Source of the DNA: Lactobacillus kimbladii
Lineage (GTDB): Bacteria > Bacillota > Bacilli > Lactobacillales > Lactobacillaceae
Direction of reading: 5' to 3'
Length of the DNA stretch: 41,787 nt
NCBI RefSeq assembly: GCF_000970755.1
Contig: NZ_KQ034007.1
Location: forward strand, 1,584,891-1,626,677
Part shown: one piece after another, positions 20,601-29,771 of the stretch
Layout: every line of letters starts with the position of its first letter
Position numbering within the stretch: position 1 is the stretch's first letter
Notes under the pieces: generated by a model
Seen by the model: the letters and a program-made list of their open reading frames with translations, nothing else
Databases searched by the model: none
Told to the model about the DNA's origin: nothing
Made by a program: the position numbers and the translations under genes

Positions 20601-22642
20601 ACGCTGAATTAGCTGATAAACACCAACAAGCAGTTGATGAACTAAAAGAAAAATTTGGTGAAAATGCAGATACTACCAGCGTTGATAAAGCCTACCATGA
20701 GCATTCACGTGTCAATGGTGACTCACCTGAAAATATTGCAGCTGATAAGATAGCAGCTGAAAAAGAAATAGCCAAAGGTTCAGTAACTGATACCGCTAAT
20801 AACGCTAAAAACCAAGTTGATAAATTAAAACATCAGGATGGCAGCGATTATACTGATATTGAAAAACAAGCAATAAAAGATCGTATTGACCAGGAAATAG
20901 CTAAAGCTAATACCGATAAAATCGGCACTATTGACCAAGCTCAAGACTCAGAAGCGGTAGAAACTGCAAGAAAAGATGCAGTTGATAAGATAAGCAGTAT
21001 CATTGTAGCCGACAGTAAAGAACTTGATGATGTTTTAAACAACAATAGCAAAGTACAAGAAGAAAGACTAAAAGCTGCCTATGATTCCGCTGTTAAAGCT
21101 CTTACAGACAGGTTTAAGGATAAAGCAAACACTACCAGCATTGATAAAGCATACGAAAATGCTAAAGATGCTCTCAGTGATCCTGCTAACGCGGATAAAC
21201 TTACCGCAATAGAATTAGCTGGTGAAAAAGAAATAGCTGCTGGAGCATTGACAGAGGCTCAAAAAGCTGCAACAAGTGAAATTCAGTCGTCTGGCAAATA
21301 CACTGAACAAGAAAAAGAAACTGTTATTAAACAAATTTCTACTGATATGAATAATGCAATAGATGCTATCAATCAGCCTGAGGTCAATGACAGTAAGACA
21401 ATTACCAAATTACGTGATGATGCTATTAATCAACTTTATCTCGATGCCACTGATTCTGAAACGATTGATCATATTCTTCATGGCAATGACAATAGCCAAG
21501 ATAATGACAATAATCATGGCAACGATAACGACCATGGCAATGATAACGACCATGGCAACGATAACGATAACGACCATGGCAATGATAACGACCATGGCAA
21601 CGATAACGACCATGGCAACGATAACGATAACGATCATGGCAACGATAACGACCATGGCAATGATAACAACCATGATAATGACAATAATCATGAAAATGAT
21701 AATAATCATGGTAATGATAATAATCATGGCAATGACATTAATACTGGTGGTGGTTCTGCCCCAGTTATTCCTAGCCCTATTGACAATGCCGGCAAAGAAG
21801 AAAAAGAAGAGCCAAAACTTGATTTAAGTAACAGTGAACAATTAGCTTTAATGCATAATGCATACCTATATGACGAAAATGGCAACCGTGCCAATAAGGT
21901 TGTACTAGGCGCTGGCTCAATCATTACTTCATACGGTACAAAAGAGATTAACGGTAAAAATTATTATCTTCTGGTTGACAAAGGCAATAAGAACAAAGTT
22001 TACTATGTTGCTATTGGCAATGTTGTTTCAACTAGTCAAAAATTAAAGCATAACGCCTATGTTTATAATAAGCATGGCAAACGTGTTAAGAAAGCAGGTG
22101 TATTAAGAAAAGGCAATAGCATTAATACTTATGGTGATGCGGTAACCATTCGGGGCAAGAAGTACTTTATTATTGCTCAGAACCGTTTTGTTAAGGCCGC
22201 AAATATTGCAGTCCAAAAGGCTGCCGTTGCAGCTGTAACTGCAGCTCCACTTAACGAACCGATTACTGAAAAGCCAAAACCAGTAGTCGAAAAAGCAATT
22301 ATGCACAATTCATATTTGTACGATGAACAAGGAAAACGTGCCAATAAGTTAGTCATTCTGGCTGGTTCAAGTATAAATACTGTTAACAAGCGATTAATTA
22401 ATGGCAGGTCATTCTATGAACTAGAAGATGGTTTATTCATCGCTGCTGCTAATATCGATTCTAAGAAGATGAAGTTAAAGCATAACGCTTATATCTATAG
22501 TCAACATGGTAATCGAATTGGTAAAAAAGTTTTAAAGAAACGTAAAGCAGTTAAAACTTATGGCGATCCTGTCAAAATAAACAATAAGAAATATTATATT
22601 ATTGCTAAAAATAAGTTTGTTAAAAAAGCTAATTTTAAATAA
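11660..22642 (+). CDS. Giant YSIRK/DUF1542/SLAP surface protein
   Basis: A 3660-residue single-frame protein. It starts with a YSIRK-type signal (FSIRKLSIGAASVLLG, residues 23-38; cleavage near TAKA-D), then a disordered Thr/Gln/Asp/Asn stretch to about 210. A beta domain from WEDFVKAY (212) to about 600 resembles the pectate-lyase-like adhesive domain, and a further beta region runs to about 870. Residues 874-3270 are DUF1542-like helical repeats of roughly 75-80 residues, each with an LS.E.K..Y..I-type turn. Residues about 3275-3362 are an Asn/Asp/His/Gly repeat. Four SLAP domains (about 3395-3455, 3462-3517, 3547-3605, 3606-3660) end the protein. There is no LPXTG motif, so anchoring is non-covalent. 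A role as a long adhesin or aggregation fibre is inferred. AGAAAGGA precedes the ATG by 11 bases. Confidence 0.92.
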   Translation: MLGKNNNNERVKKMAMQDKQDHFSIRKLSIGAASVLLGFTFFGLNSKTAKADTVIPTQQTEENTKTKENISPQDTTTPPGSISDAQNSTTAVKAEKTNKPEDGPNLATFSGLSSFLRATNSDNKQDDSAKTDKTENSADKNDQQDLATNSEQNSNQGQQDQTTDQKPVDTTDSSNTADITNEDQTDANEDIDTTPIDTKEQEDSSPTRSVSTWEDFVKAYQNPNVSEIDITANIRSNKGDKRVRFSFPGRKLLIKSAGDAPYTIDFRSIHPKIESNTIGDITYENLKLKSADFYGVVNTRGGKSARVTFRNIDFTGSQLLYTDSNTDIIFEGIINAETTEMPMETGGKDDGSDQQLLEFTSNNNSITFKAGCKFKGATFGGTVIEMNGKNNVLNVEDGAEVNLTPLKTYNGKNGANNGQHGVNSAIYIEGDSQVNVNGTVNIGIGESSGLKYDGVQNAGQSRAIYLASKSSKVNIGRGGTINVNTNGNISTKNGQHLIYVGGDFTIHSGGALKITGKNMGKYSGTLVQIDGKANVQNGGFEIQLVDDAGTGAIKLVDVAKTGLLIVNNPTSLVLDAHLNPNDTTSIIGDSKITVTNVRQLLNLNDFLGKTDGSQNNLVLPPFHVLQVEKTKKTIAVNTLELLNGMRKFDLDQVKNDNPQLAEILKNLPDSIRKLLETNNGKTYDDLFDAVIEAAFSNKENPGYNNIRFIPANPSGFLDIDPANVTVTDQEDGSKIIKGQVLNYTPANDGPASDNLFQSVLPGGTEAYVLASFKDSGVYKNGQTIIDSTIDNPYAETIDTYRGEANDLALLPTKFAAQVAADGTFTITLPPEITTKMAKDATIQLTPHANFIEYSPLDIADGIRPTIVSLGIKPFSEIQQEAAQAIKDAISTAKDNKPKSLTEDQEKAFTDAMNEAAKYAANIKDSNYESDKSVYGVQSSKTAISEINKRKKTALDIVAKAVQAAKGQADFEKAKSDAITKLTQQANDQISKFPSQAQTIINAKEQAISKVQAPETNNTNIEQVVSDGITAINQSGKDYRDSVKTDINQAISNVEKAIDEVAKDENVKSPVDELITGLKDRIKRPKEIVATDGDLDQDDNEKAINNHQKEAKDAIQGVQDTVDAIKALEEAAKKQIAQHADDKEDIQGALNQAIKDIINSNNPKDDVNKGLDNINGTHANKEREKAANDINEAAAKAIERIKNSGLSEDEQQPYLDEVKQAVADATATSGDTGKSIYGTDDDEIINKRKDTAESLINKAAAKSEIVGYTKGYENVLGKVNKVETALKDALTAIDKIEDNADSNQNITQTVKTAKDNILNAFKEDAKAQVKADADTAKANLGVTKETNIDNAVKNADKAIDSHSSAADIKQDIIDGKKNVLDAYKSAAKNQLETAKKAVVDQIQKNPNLTAKNKDEAVIKANNLLTGSQGYNDRIDKGETLADVDEATKEGTAALNDLLNEQNLRGQRNQAITDIQNAKDKAISTIKNDNNLSAEDKTKYQDLINAAADTGVTNVTQDDNETAIETDKNNAISNITDYLENAANAGTNNLDQQRQAAITEVENAAKAAKNKIDGFDDTDLSPEAKQHYKEAIDKDFNNAKALINAAKDIDGVNSAKQAAKDSINKDLAAAQLIVAKSQANKALQEEREKDLNTIDQAFKDNKINSEQKDALTNKINGFYETAVGNVYKDLTTEQVVKDRDDGIDAMASVAGSIASEEAKFLEEQKDDALTNEETGLNALAEEIRADIEKDPNLSGKEKNGYYDEIDNALTTAKTNIQNADTKEEIDSAANAGREDLNKIRDKAALQSTRNAALKELLSVYNEVNDKISGLQNVNSTTKEGLIKQLTNYYDEAVAKVKNAAIDQVDTEKQKGIDNMRKVIRDAQSLDTNINIAKDEIDKHAKQAIDEINQSSMSDADKTETISKINDEKDKAKQNIESQKTNDAVDKAKNDGKNAIDQVVADATTADLEDAKNNSEDNINNAAQEAINRLNSSYNSLSAEEKADAKSKYDQAISDINQAATSAINKLQSVKTKDVINKITTDAITAINTAEASGNLAITKAQARKAIKDVATEVKNNLKDKADQESVDSIVGTANTAINAAQDSGTVLGIRDTTIKQIRAIKATAESNDSDKIKKAKEEAINALTDELNGKHKADGSLDPDAPGILNQIDQIKGLSKEEKDKYQSQATNAWKEAVNQVNGQQKVTDIESVTITGIINIDKALSDAQLQAAKNNANKYLDDIAQTAADEINKIDQSALSDEEKAKQIDLINSNKDTAIKNIDKAQTPADVEQAKQVGKDAINGIVQNAKDNATLLQEQNAAYNALVEQAKKLNQRLNDDLLHNKLDQNQVDELSNAISEALGKAKTNISAATDQDKINAARSKGESALNNISSDIDKEEALTKALNDLQTAATNAKAKADETEDSDVAGQMKAQIDQEQKKAAAKINAARNNKQNTITQIQAAANEGIATINKLGEDFDNKNQIVKDLKEYATSAKNEIDSLGLAGSDTISGYKDIDQALNDGISSIYGGTSDKLSQLEQDAKANIDQAKLPSQLTAEKNKLINQFKDYVNSKGKIKDVATNLGQDQIDSLQKQLDEAIKRTIDKIASVKLENSYEDAIAQAQHAEKGSATEDFGEAEVDRIFQVAQESVEIVEAKQDAISQVEKAQKEANDAIDKSGLSPEDQQKQKEQVQKLVEKARTDINSISQSEENAEEKINNSKEQAISAINAIKDQAALAGQKTKAESILKDKQTKAHSVIDQSQLTAEQKKAAKAAIDDAYQQSFQDIESAQTIDDLPDEANIGQNIDRLLTKPETGTEPEWFGHEQNNALKGADGVTGIKNAYKTLKDRLKDKLSQELIDRIDKQIKAINDATDIQTASAAYDEAMTIINKENAKANIDEEADKVNKEIDGNDKLSTESKDKLKEQIKEDSQKAKDKIDAINAPKGDTSNKKEQIDKITEIAKEDINSAGNAAKDESNNMLKEEANAELADKHQQAVDELKEKFGENADTTSVDKAYHEHSRVNGDSPENIAADKIAAEKEIAKGSVTDTANNAKNQVDKLKHQDGSDYTDIEKQAIKDRIDQEIAKANTDKIGTIDQAQDSEAVETARKDAVDKISSIIVADSKELDDVLNNNSKVQEERLKAAYDSAVKALTDRFKDKANTTSIDKAYENAKDALSDPANADKLTAIELAGEKEIAAGALTEAQKAATSEIQSSGKYTEQEKETVIKQISTDMNNAIDAINQPEVNDSKTITKLRDDAINQLYLDATDSETIDHILHGNDNSQDNDNNHGNDNDHGNDNDHGNDNDNDHGNDNDHGNDNDHGNDNDNDHGNDNDHGNDNNHDNDNNHENDNNHGNDNNHGNDINTGGGSAPVIPSPIDNAGKEEKEEPKLDLSNSEQLALMHNAYLYDENGNRANKVVLGAGSIITSYGTKEINGKNYYLLVDKGNKNKVYYVAIGNVVSTSQKLKHNAYVYNKHGKRVKKAGVLRKGNSINTYGDAVTIRGKKYFIIAQNRFVKAANIAVQKAAVAAVTAAPLNEPITEKPKPVVEKAIMHNSYLYDEQGKRANKLVILAGSSINTVNKRLINGRSFYELEDGLFIAAANIDSKKMKLKHNAYIYSQHGNRIGKKVLKKRKAVKTYGDPVKINNKKYYIIAKNKFVKKANFK
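21513..21735 (+). repeat. In-frame minisatellite (Asn/Asp/His/Gly stalk)
   Basis: About twelve in-frame units of 18 bases (type CATGGCAACGATAACGAC) or 24 bases lie in tandem. The first six are arranged 18+18+24 twice, a 60-base higher-order period. Units near the 3' end are more diverged. All unit lengths are multiples of three, so unit gain or loss would change stalk length without breaking the frame. Confidence 0.9.
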
Positions 22643-22660
22643 TTAAGTTTAGTTTAGCTA

Positions 22661-22694
22661 AAAAGCTCCAGAAGTTTAAAACTCTGGAGCTTTT
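22661..22694 (+). terminator. Terminator of the giant surface gene
   Basis: A perfect 12-base stem (AAAAGCTCCAGA / TCTGGAGCTTTT) with a 10-base loop lies 18 bases after the stop. The T-rich end suits the plus strand; the A-rich start could also serve the minus strand. Confidence 0.88.
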
Positions 22695-22710
22695 ATTATG
22701 CTGTAAACAA

Positions 22711-22739
22711 AATGAGCTGGAATCATCTTCCGGCTCATT
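22711..22739 (-). terminator. Terminator of glmU
   Basis: AATGAGCCGGAA and TTCCAGCTCATT form a stem with a 5-base loop on the minus strand, followed by TTGTTT, directly after the glmU stop. Confidence 0.75.
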
Positions 22740-22746
22740 GTTAATC

Positions 22747-24132
22747 TTATTTCCAGTTCGGATCATCAGACAGAGGCAATTTATGCCAATAATCAGGCTT
22801 ATTTACCTGACGACCACGAGCAATCGCCATTTCATATTTGGCCACATCTTTGGTAATTGTTGAGTCTGCTGCCACAAAGGCATGATCAGCAATATTAACG
22901 GGTGCAACTAAAGTAGCACCCGAGCCAATAAACGCACGATCACCTACATTGCTATGATCTTTTTTGACACCATCATAATTAGCAAAAATAGTACCACAAC
23001 CAACATTGACATCTTTACCCAAAGTAGCATCCCCAACATAAGTCAAATGACCCACTTTAGAATTCTCGCCAATTTCAGCATTTTTAATTTCTACAAAGTT
23101 ACCAATATGGGCACCTTTTCTAATGATTGCTTTTGGACGTAAATGGGAATTAGGACCAACATCTGAAAAATCATCCATCTCTGCTTGTTCAACCGTTGAA
23201 GAAGTTACTGTAACATTGTTAGCAATCTTGGAATCAATAATTCTGGAGCCAGAAGTTACTACACAGTCGTCCCCAATTTCAGTATTGCCCTTAATCACGA
23301 CATTGCCTTCAATCAGCGTATCACAGCCAATTTTAACATCCGCATCAATATAAGCCGTATCGGGATCAATGAAAGTTACTCCATTTGCCATATGCTTTTT
23401 ATTAATTCTTTTTTGCATAATTTTGGTGGCCTGAGCTAAAGCAGAGCGATCGTTAACCCCCAAGCTCTCGCTGAAGTCTGGCATTTTATATGCACCAATT
23501 CTTTGCCCTTTGTTACGCAAAATTTCCAGCACATCAGTTAAATAATATTCTCCTTGAGCATTGTGATTATCAACTTTTTTTAAGGCACTAAATAACAATT
23601 GATTGTCAAAACAAAAAACACCTGTATTGATTTCGTTGATTTTTAGTTCAGCTGCTGTAGCGTCTTTTTGCTCAACAATTCTTAAGACATTATCTTGGTC
23701 ATCCCGAATAATGCGGCCATAGCCATAAGGATTTGGAGCTTGAGCGGTCAAAACAGTGGCAGCATTACCTTTACTTTGATGGTAATCAAATAATTTTTGA
23801 AAAGTTTGGCTTGTAAATAGTGGTGTATCACCCGTAATTACTAAAGTAGCACCCTTTTCTGCTGCTAACTCATCTGAGGCAGTTAAAACGGCATCGCCCG
23901 TACCAAGTTGCTTTTTTTGTAAAACAAATTCAGACTTATCGGCAAGCACCTTTTTAACTTCTTCTGCACCATTACCCACAATTGTAACTATTTTATCTGG
24001 TTTTATTGCTTGTGCCGCTTCAACAACATATTCGACCATTGACTTGCCGCATACTTGGTGTAAGACCTTATACAATTTTGATTTCATGCGGGTCCCCTTG
24101 CCCGCTGCCAGAACAATTACAAACTTTTTCAT
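22747..24132 (-). CDS. glmU: Bifunctional UDP-GlcNAc pyrophosphorylase / GlcN-1-P acetyltransferase
   Basis: A 461-residue GlmU. The uridylyltransferase domain begins with [18 protein letters not shown], and the C-terminal half is a left-handed beta-helix of hexapeptide repeats ([23 protein letters not shown]) ending in the acetyltransferase site (FANYDGVKK). It makes UDP-GlcNAc for peptidoglycan and teichoic acid in the cytoplasm. It follows purR by 59 bases and is probably co-transcribed with it, an arrangement common in Firmicutes. Full length, no anomalies. Confidence 0.97.
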   Translation of the reverse strand: MKKFVIVLAAGKGTRMKSKLYKVLHQVCGKSMVEYVVEAAQAIKPDKIVTIVGNGAEEVKKVLADKSEFVLQKKQLGTGDAVLTASDELAAEKGATLVITGDTPLFTSQTFQKLFDYHQSKGNAATVLTAQAPNPYGYGRIIRDDQDNVLRIVEQKDATAAELKINEINTGVFCFDNQLLFSALKKVDNHNAQGEYYLTDVLEILRNKGQRIGAYKMPDFSESLGVNDRSALAQATKIMQKRINKKHMANGVTFIDPDTAYIDADVKIGCDTLIEGNVVIKGNTEIGDDCVVTSGSRIIDSKIANNVTVTSSTVEQAEMDDFSDVGPNSHLRPKAIIRKGAHIGNFVEIKNAEIGENSKVGHLTYVGDATLGKDVNVGCGTIFANYDGVKKDHSNVGDRAFIGSGATLVAPVNIADHAFVAADSTITKDVAKYEMAIARGRQVNKPDYWHKLPLSDDPNWK

Positions 24133-24191
24133 TAATTTTAGCCTCTTCTATTTTCCTATATTATTATTATCTTAGTATATCATCTTATAAA

Positions 24192-25022
24192 TTAAAAGCG
24201 GTCAAAATCTGTGTGTACAATCAAAGATCCCGGCTCTGCCACTATGACTTTTCTCTTATCATCGATTCTTTTAATTTTTACTAAAGAAAGATGGCCTTCA
24301 ATTAATTTTTCATCATCAAAATCTGCTTCACATAAAACGCAAACACCAGCAATATTGCCATTAAATTCTCTGACTAATTGTTGCATTCCTGTCAAAGTGC
24401 CGCCAGCCATCATATAATCATCTATCAGCAAAACATTGGAATTTTCTTTTAACACTCTAGTTGGCAATTCCATTTTAGAAACACGATCAAGTGAAGAAGA
24501 AATATAGTTTACTGATACCGTCGCACCCTCTGTAACTTTTGAACGCTTACGTGCAATGATAAATGGCACGTTTAAATAGCGTGCAACTGCCTGTGCCAAA
24601 GCAATGCCCTTAGTTTCAATCGTCATTACAATATCAATGTTGGAATACGCATACCTGGTAGCAATTAATTTGCCTATCTTATCCAAATCTTGTGGATTGC
24701 CAATGATATCAGAAAGATAAACAAATCCTCCCGCTAAAATGCGGTCAGGATCTTCAATACGACTAGCCAATTCATTTAAATACTTCTGAGCATGCTTTTT
24801 ACCCCAAAAAGGAATATAGCGTACTCCCCCAGCCGCGCCAGCGACAGTTTCTAAAATACCATCTTGATTATTTGCTAAGGTGTGTTTCAAAATGGCAAGG
24901 TCTTCCGAGATCGAAGACTTTGCTGCGCCATATCTTTTTGCAAAAAATGGCAGTGGAATTAAGTCATGTGGTCGTTCCATCAAATATTTAGTCATGTCAA
25001 CTAATCTCTCTGAACGTTTCAT
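24192..25022 (-). CDS. purR: Purine operon regulator PurR
   Basis: A 276-residue Firmicute-type PurR: an N-terminal winged-helix domain (MKRSERLVDMTKYLMERPHD, then SSISEDLAILK) fused to a phosphoribosyltransferase-like domain with the PRPP loop VLLIDDYMMAGGT. It represses purine synthesis genes and is released by PRPP. The start has an AGGAGGG site. It lies downstream of veg behind a terminator and upstream of glmU. No PurBox pair is evident in its own short leader. Confidence 0.96.
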   Translation of the reverse strand: MKRSERLVDMTKYLMERPHDLIPLPFFAKRYGAAKSSISEDLAILKHTLANNQDGILETVAGAAGGVRYIPFWGKKHAQKYLNELASRIEDPDRILAGGFVYLSDIIGNPQDLDKIGKLIATRYAYSNIDIVMTIETKGIALAQAVARYLNVPFIIARKRSKVTEGATVSVNYISSSLDRVSKMELPTRVLKENSNVLLIDDYMMAGGTLTGMQQLVREFNGNIAGVCVLCEADFDDEKLIEGHLSLVKIKRIDDKRKVIVAEPGSLIVHTDFDRF

Positions 25023-25077
25023 AGAATTACCCTCCTATTGTTTGTCTTTTGCCAGTTACTACTATACACTCAACCAT

Positions 25078-25114
25078 AAAAAAAGGCACTAACATTTTAC
25101 CAAATGTTAATGCC
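25078..25114 (-). terminator. Terminator of veg
   Basis: On the minus strand TGGCATTAACATTT and AAATGTTAGTGCC form a stem with one mismatch and a short loop, followed by seven T, 32 bases after the veg stop. Confidence 0.85.
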
Positions 25115-25145
25115 AAAAAGTATTTTCTAGATAATCGCTTTAGTC

Positions 25146-25391
25146 TTACTGCACAGCGTCATCAAATTTTAATGTAATATTTTTGGTTAACAAATCCGTA
25201 TAACTATAGGAAACATGTTCAAAATTATTTGAATCTTGATCCAAATCAACTACAAAAACTGCGGGAAAGGTATTCTTTAAAATTCCACGTCTTTTTGTAA
25301 CTTTCTTACGTCCAGCTCTTGCAACTACAGTCAACGAATCACCCAAATGTGAATCCAGCTTACTCTTAATGGTCATAATAGATGTTGGCAA
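25146..25391 (-). CDS. veg: Veg family protein, TTG start
   Basis: An 81-residue Veg protein (PTSIMTIKSKLDSHLGDSLT at the start, RRGILKNTFPAVFVVDL in the middle). Veg is a small conserved Firmicute protein linked to biofilm control in Bacillus. The start is set by the ribosome site: AAAGGAG ends at 25401, so the TTG at 25400 would have no spacer, while the TTG at 25391 is 9 bases away and gives the standard family N-terminus MPTS. It has its own strong promoter between ksgA and purR. Confidence 0.93.
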   Translation of the reverse strand: MPTSIMTIKSKLDSHLGDSLTVVARAGRKKVTKRRGILKNTFPAVFVVDLDQDSNNFEHVSYSYTDLLTKNITLKFDDAVQ

Positions 25392-25414
25392 TGAAAACAA
25401 CTCCTTTGGGTTGA

Positions 25415-25443
25415 ATTATACCACTTTATTATTATTTTTTCAA
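25415..25443 (-). promoter_or_regulatory. Strong promoter of veg
   Basis: TTGAAA (25438-25443), a 17-base spacer and an extended -10 TGGTATAAT (TATAAT at 25415-25420). The Bacillus veg promoter is also a classic strong sigma-A promoter. Confidence 0.8.
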
Positions 25444-25475
25444 TTCTTTTTAAAAAGTACCACAGAATATTTTCG

Positions 25476-26369
25476 TCAATTTTTAACTGGAACCTTTGCA
25501 GCAATTTGGACAAATTGCTTAAGAGTCAACTGTTCTGGACGAATTTGAGCATCGACTCCTAATGACTTAATTAAATGTGCTCGATCATCAGTGTTTGGTA
25601 TGAGTGCTTTCAAATTGTTATTTAATGTTTTACGGCGTTGTGCAAAGCACATCTTAACTACCCAGTTAAAGTGTTTAGAATTAGCTATATCAATTTTATT
25701 TTCCGCAGGCAAAGGCTTTAAAACCACGACACTGGAGTCAACCTTTGGTCTTGGAATAAAAGAAGAACTTTTTACCGTCATATATGATTGAACGGCCATT
25801 TCTGCTTGAACAGCGATCGTTAAGGGACCATATTCTTTTGTCCCAGAATGAGCACTTAAGCGATCTGCCACTTCTTTTTGCATCATCAGCGTCAGACTGG
25901 AAAATTTTAAATCAGAACCATTAAGAAAGAAAATTATCGGCGTTGTGATGTAATAAGGAAGATTAGCCACAACTTTGATTGGCTTGCTTAAATCAAAGAA
26001 ATCACTTAAATCCTGTTTAAAATCAGCTTTTAAGATATCTTTCATTTTAAGCTTAAACCGGGCGCTCAGTGGTGCTCCAGCAATTTTTACCGGTAGTTCG
26101 TTATGCAGTATTTCAGGAAGCTTTTCATCTACTTCATAAGCAAAAACTTTTGCTCCTGCCTTCAGCAATTGTTCGGTTAAAGACCCAATTCCCGGGCCAA
26201 TTTCAATTACCTGGTCATCTTTTTTTATGTCAGCCGCTTGCACAATACCTTGAAGAGCATCCAAGTCTACTAAAAAATTCTGACCCAAGCTTTTTTTAGC
26301 CTTCATAAAATAGCGATTAATAATTGCCTGAGTTCTAACAGGAGAACCAATGGGAATCTCAGTCTTCAT
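25476..26369 (-). CDS. rsmA: 16S rRNA adenine dimethyltransferase
   Basis: A 297-residue KsgA/RsmA that dimethylates two adenines near the 3' end of 16S rRNA. Visible are the binding start [11 protein letters not shown], the SAM motif [16 protein letters not shown] and the catalytic [10 protein letters not shown]. The frame is open well upstream, but the ATG at 26369 has AAGGAGG 6 bases before it and gives the normal N-terminus and length. It overlaps the end of rnmV by 11 bases, so it is translated as part of the metG-tatD-rnmV-ksgA operon. Confidence 0.96.
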   Translation of the reverse strand: MKTEIPIGSPVRTQAIINRYFMKAKKSLGQNFLVDLDALQGIVQAADIKKDDQVIEIGPGIGSLTEQLLKAGAKVFAYEVDEKLPEILHNELPVKIAGAPLSARFKLKMKDILKADFKQDLSDFFDLSKPIKVVANLPYYITTPIIFFLNGSDLKFSSLTLMMQKEVADRLSAHSGTKEYGPLTIAVQAEMAVQSYMTVKSSSFIPRPKVDSSVVVLKPLPAENKIDIANSKHFNWVVKMCFAQRRKTLNNNLKALIPNTDDRAHLIKSLGVDAQIRPEQLTLKQFVQIAAKVPVKN

Positions 26370-26925
26370 CTTGCACCTCCTTAACCGCTTGCTTAAGTTC
26401 AGCAAGTGAAATACCAAAAGTTTGTAAACGGTGATAAAACTGCTTGCCATTGCCATAGCCAATACGCAGCTTATTGCCAACTAATTCACGCAATTTACGT
26501 GAATTAGGGCCACTTGCTAGGCCTAGTTTTTGATATTTTGCTCTCGTAAGATCACTTACCGGCTGTTTTTTTTCATGTAAATCACTTAGGGCTTTCACCA
26601 ATGCATTTTTTGATGCGTGCTCAACACCAAGGGAGCCTTTTTTATGCGGCTCGCCTTCTCTACGCGTGATAAAAGCTTGTTTAGCTGTTGGTACTGCTTC
26701 AGTCACTAAGCGCCTTATCCGCTCACCGTTTAAATCAGGATCGGTCAAAACAATAATCTCTCTTTTGTGAGCTAATTTCTGCAACTGTATCAGCACAGTT
26801 TCAGGCACATCGGAGCCATTAGTTTCAATTGTTTCAATGCCTGGGAAAAATTGCTTAAGCCGAATTGTATCATCTTTTCCCTCAACGACTACAACGGCAT
26901 CAAAATGTTTCTTAGTTAAGTCCAT
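26359..26925 (-). CDS. rnmV: Ribonuclease M5
   Basis: A 188-residue Toprim-domain nuclease that matures 5S rRNA. The Toprim glutamate lies in [12 protein letters not shown] and the Asp motif in [13 protein letters not shown]. The C-terminal part is the conserved M5 domain ([14 protein letters not shown]). It overlaps tatD by 14 bases and ksgA by 11, with GAGGGTCT before the ATG. Confidence 0.95.
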   Translation of the reverse strand: MDLTKKHFDAVVVVEGKDDTIRLKQFFPGIETIETNGSDVPETVLIQLQKLAHKREIIVLTDPDLNGERIRRLVTEAVPTAKQAFITRREGEPHKKGSLGVEHASKNALVKALSDLHEKKQPVSDLTRAKYQKLGLASGPNSRKLRELVGNKLRIGYGNGKQFYHRLQTFGISLAELKQAVKEVQDED

Positions 26926-27678
26926 AGACCCTCATTGTATTTGCATATGTTGCCTGAGCAACTTCTTCTAGCGTAAGACCTTTCAATTCAGCAATTGCCC
27001 GGGCTACATAATAAACATTTGCAGGTTCATTTTGCTTGCCACGATACGGCTTAGGAGTGAGATAGGGTGCGTCTGTTTCAACTAATAAACGCTCCAAAGG
27101 AGTTTTCTGAGCCGCTTCATGCACTTCCACTGCTTTAGTAAAAGAAACAACCCCTGAATATGAAAAGTACACATTCAAGTCTAAGAACTTCTTCAGCCAT
27201 GAAATATCACCATTAAAGCTATGTAAAATCGCACCATACTCTAAATTGCTGTTTTTTAGTATTTCGTAGCAATCACTAAAAGCATCTCTCGTGTGAATAT
27301 CAACCGGTTTTTTTAATTCATGAGCCAGTTCAACCTGCCTTGCAAAAACTTCTCTTTGTTTGTCACGCGGAGATTCATCCCAATAATAGTCAAGTCCTAC
27401 TTCACCTACGGCCACAACGCCGGGAAGCTGCACTTGCTCGATCAGTAAATCTTCTGCTTTTTGGTCATAATCTTTGGCAACATCAGGGCAATAGCCCACC
27501 ATCGCATAGACTTGCGTAAAACGTTGACTTAAATCAATCGCGCGCTTGTTAAAATCAGAATCCTGCCCTGCACAAATTACTTTGGTTACACCCAGTTTTT
27601 GTGCACGGTCAAGATAAAATTCTTCTTTACCGCGAAAAGGCTCATCCTGTAAATGAGTATGGTTATCAATTAACTCCA

Positions 27679-27679
<1 letters not shown>
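26912..27679 (-). CDS. tatD: TatD-family metal-dependent hydrolase/DNase
   Basis: A 255-residue TatD (YcfH-type) protein with the metal-binding N-terminus DNHTHL, the central EVGLDYYW and the C-terminal VETDAPYL. The family comprises cytoplasmic 3'-5' exonucleases involved in nucleic acid quality control. Its ATG overlaps the metG stop by one base (TAATG), and it overlaps rnmV by 14 bases, so all four genes are tightly coupled. Usual length for the family. Confidence 0.94.
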
Positions 27680-29679
<2,000 letters not shown>

Positions 29680-29707
29680 TTAATTATATTATATTATACT
29701 ACACCAA

Positions 29708-29742
29708 TAAAAAAGCGAATTCCTTACGGAGTCCTCTTTTTT
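29708..29742 (-). terminator. Terminator of the magnesium ATPase gene
   Basis: On the minus strand AAAAAAGAGGACTCC pairs, with mismatches, with GGAATTCGCTTTTTT. The stem ends in six T, between the ATPase stop and metG. Confidence 0.7.
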
Positions 29743-29771
29743 AGTAGATATTTAGCATTTTAGGCTTATTT

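Noticed and set aside
21513-21735. Regular short repeats that might suggest a CRISPR array
   Set aside because: Units are contiguous, 18 or 24 bases, with no unique spacers, and are in frame within the giant gene.
21363-21827. Met/Ile/Thr-rich open frames on both strands over the minisatellite
   Set aside because: They are frame shadows of the 18-base repeat, have no ribosome sites and are low-complexity.
22500-22642. LPXTG-type sorting signal at the end of the giant protein
   Set aside because: I looked for LPxTG, a hydrophobic stretch and a charged tail; the C-terminus is a SLAP domain with none of these.
25061-25089. A separate promoter for purR
   Set aside because: TATAGT is present, but the -35 position reads GTGCCT inside the veg terminator, too weak to call.
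26370-26480. N-terminal extension of the rRNA methyltransferase by 37 residues
   Set aside because: It lies within rnmV in another frame and does not resemble the family; AAGGAGG marks the ATG at 26369.
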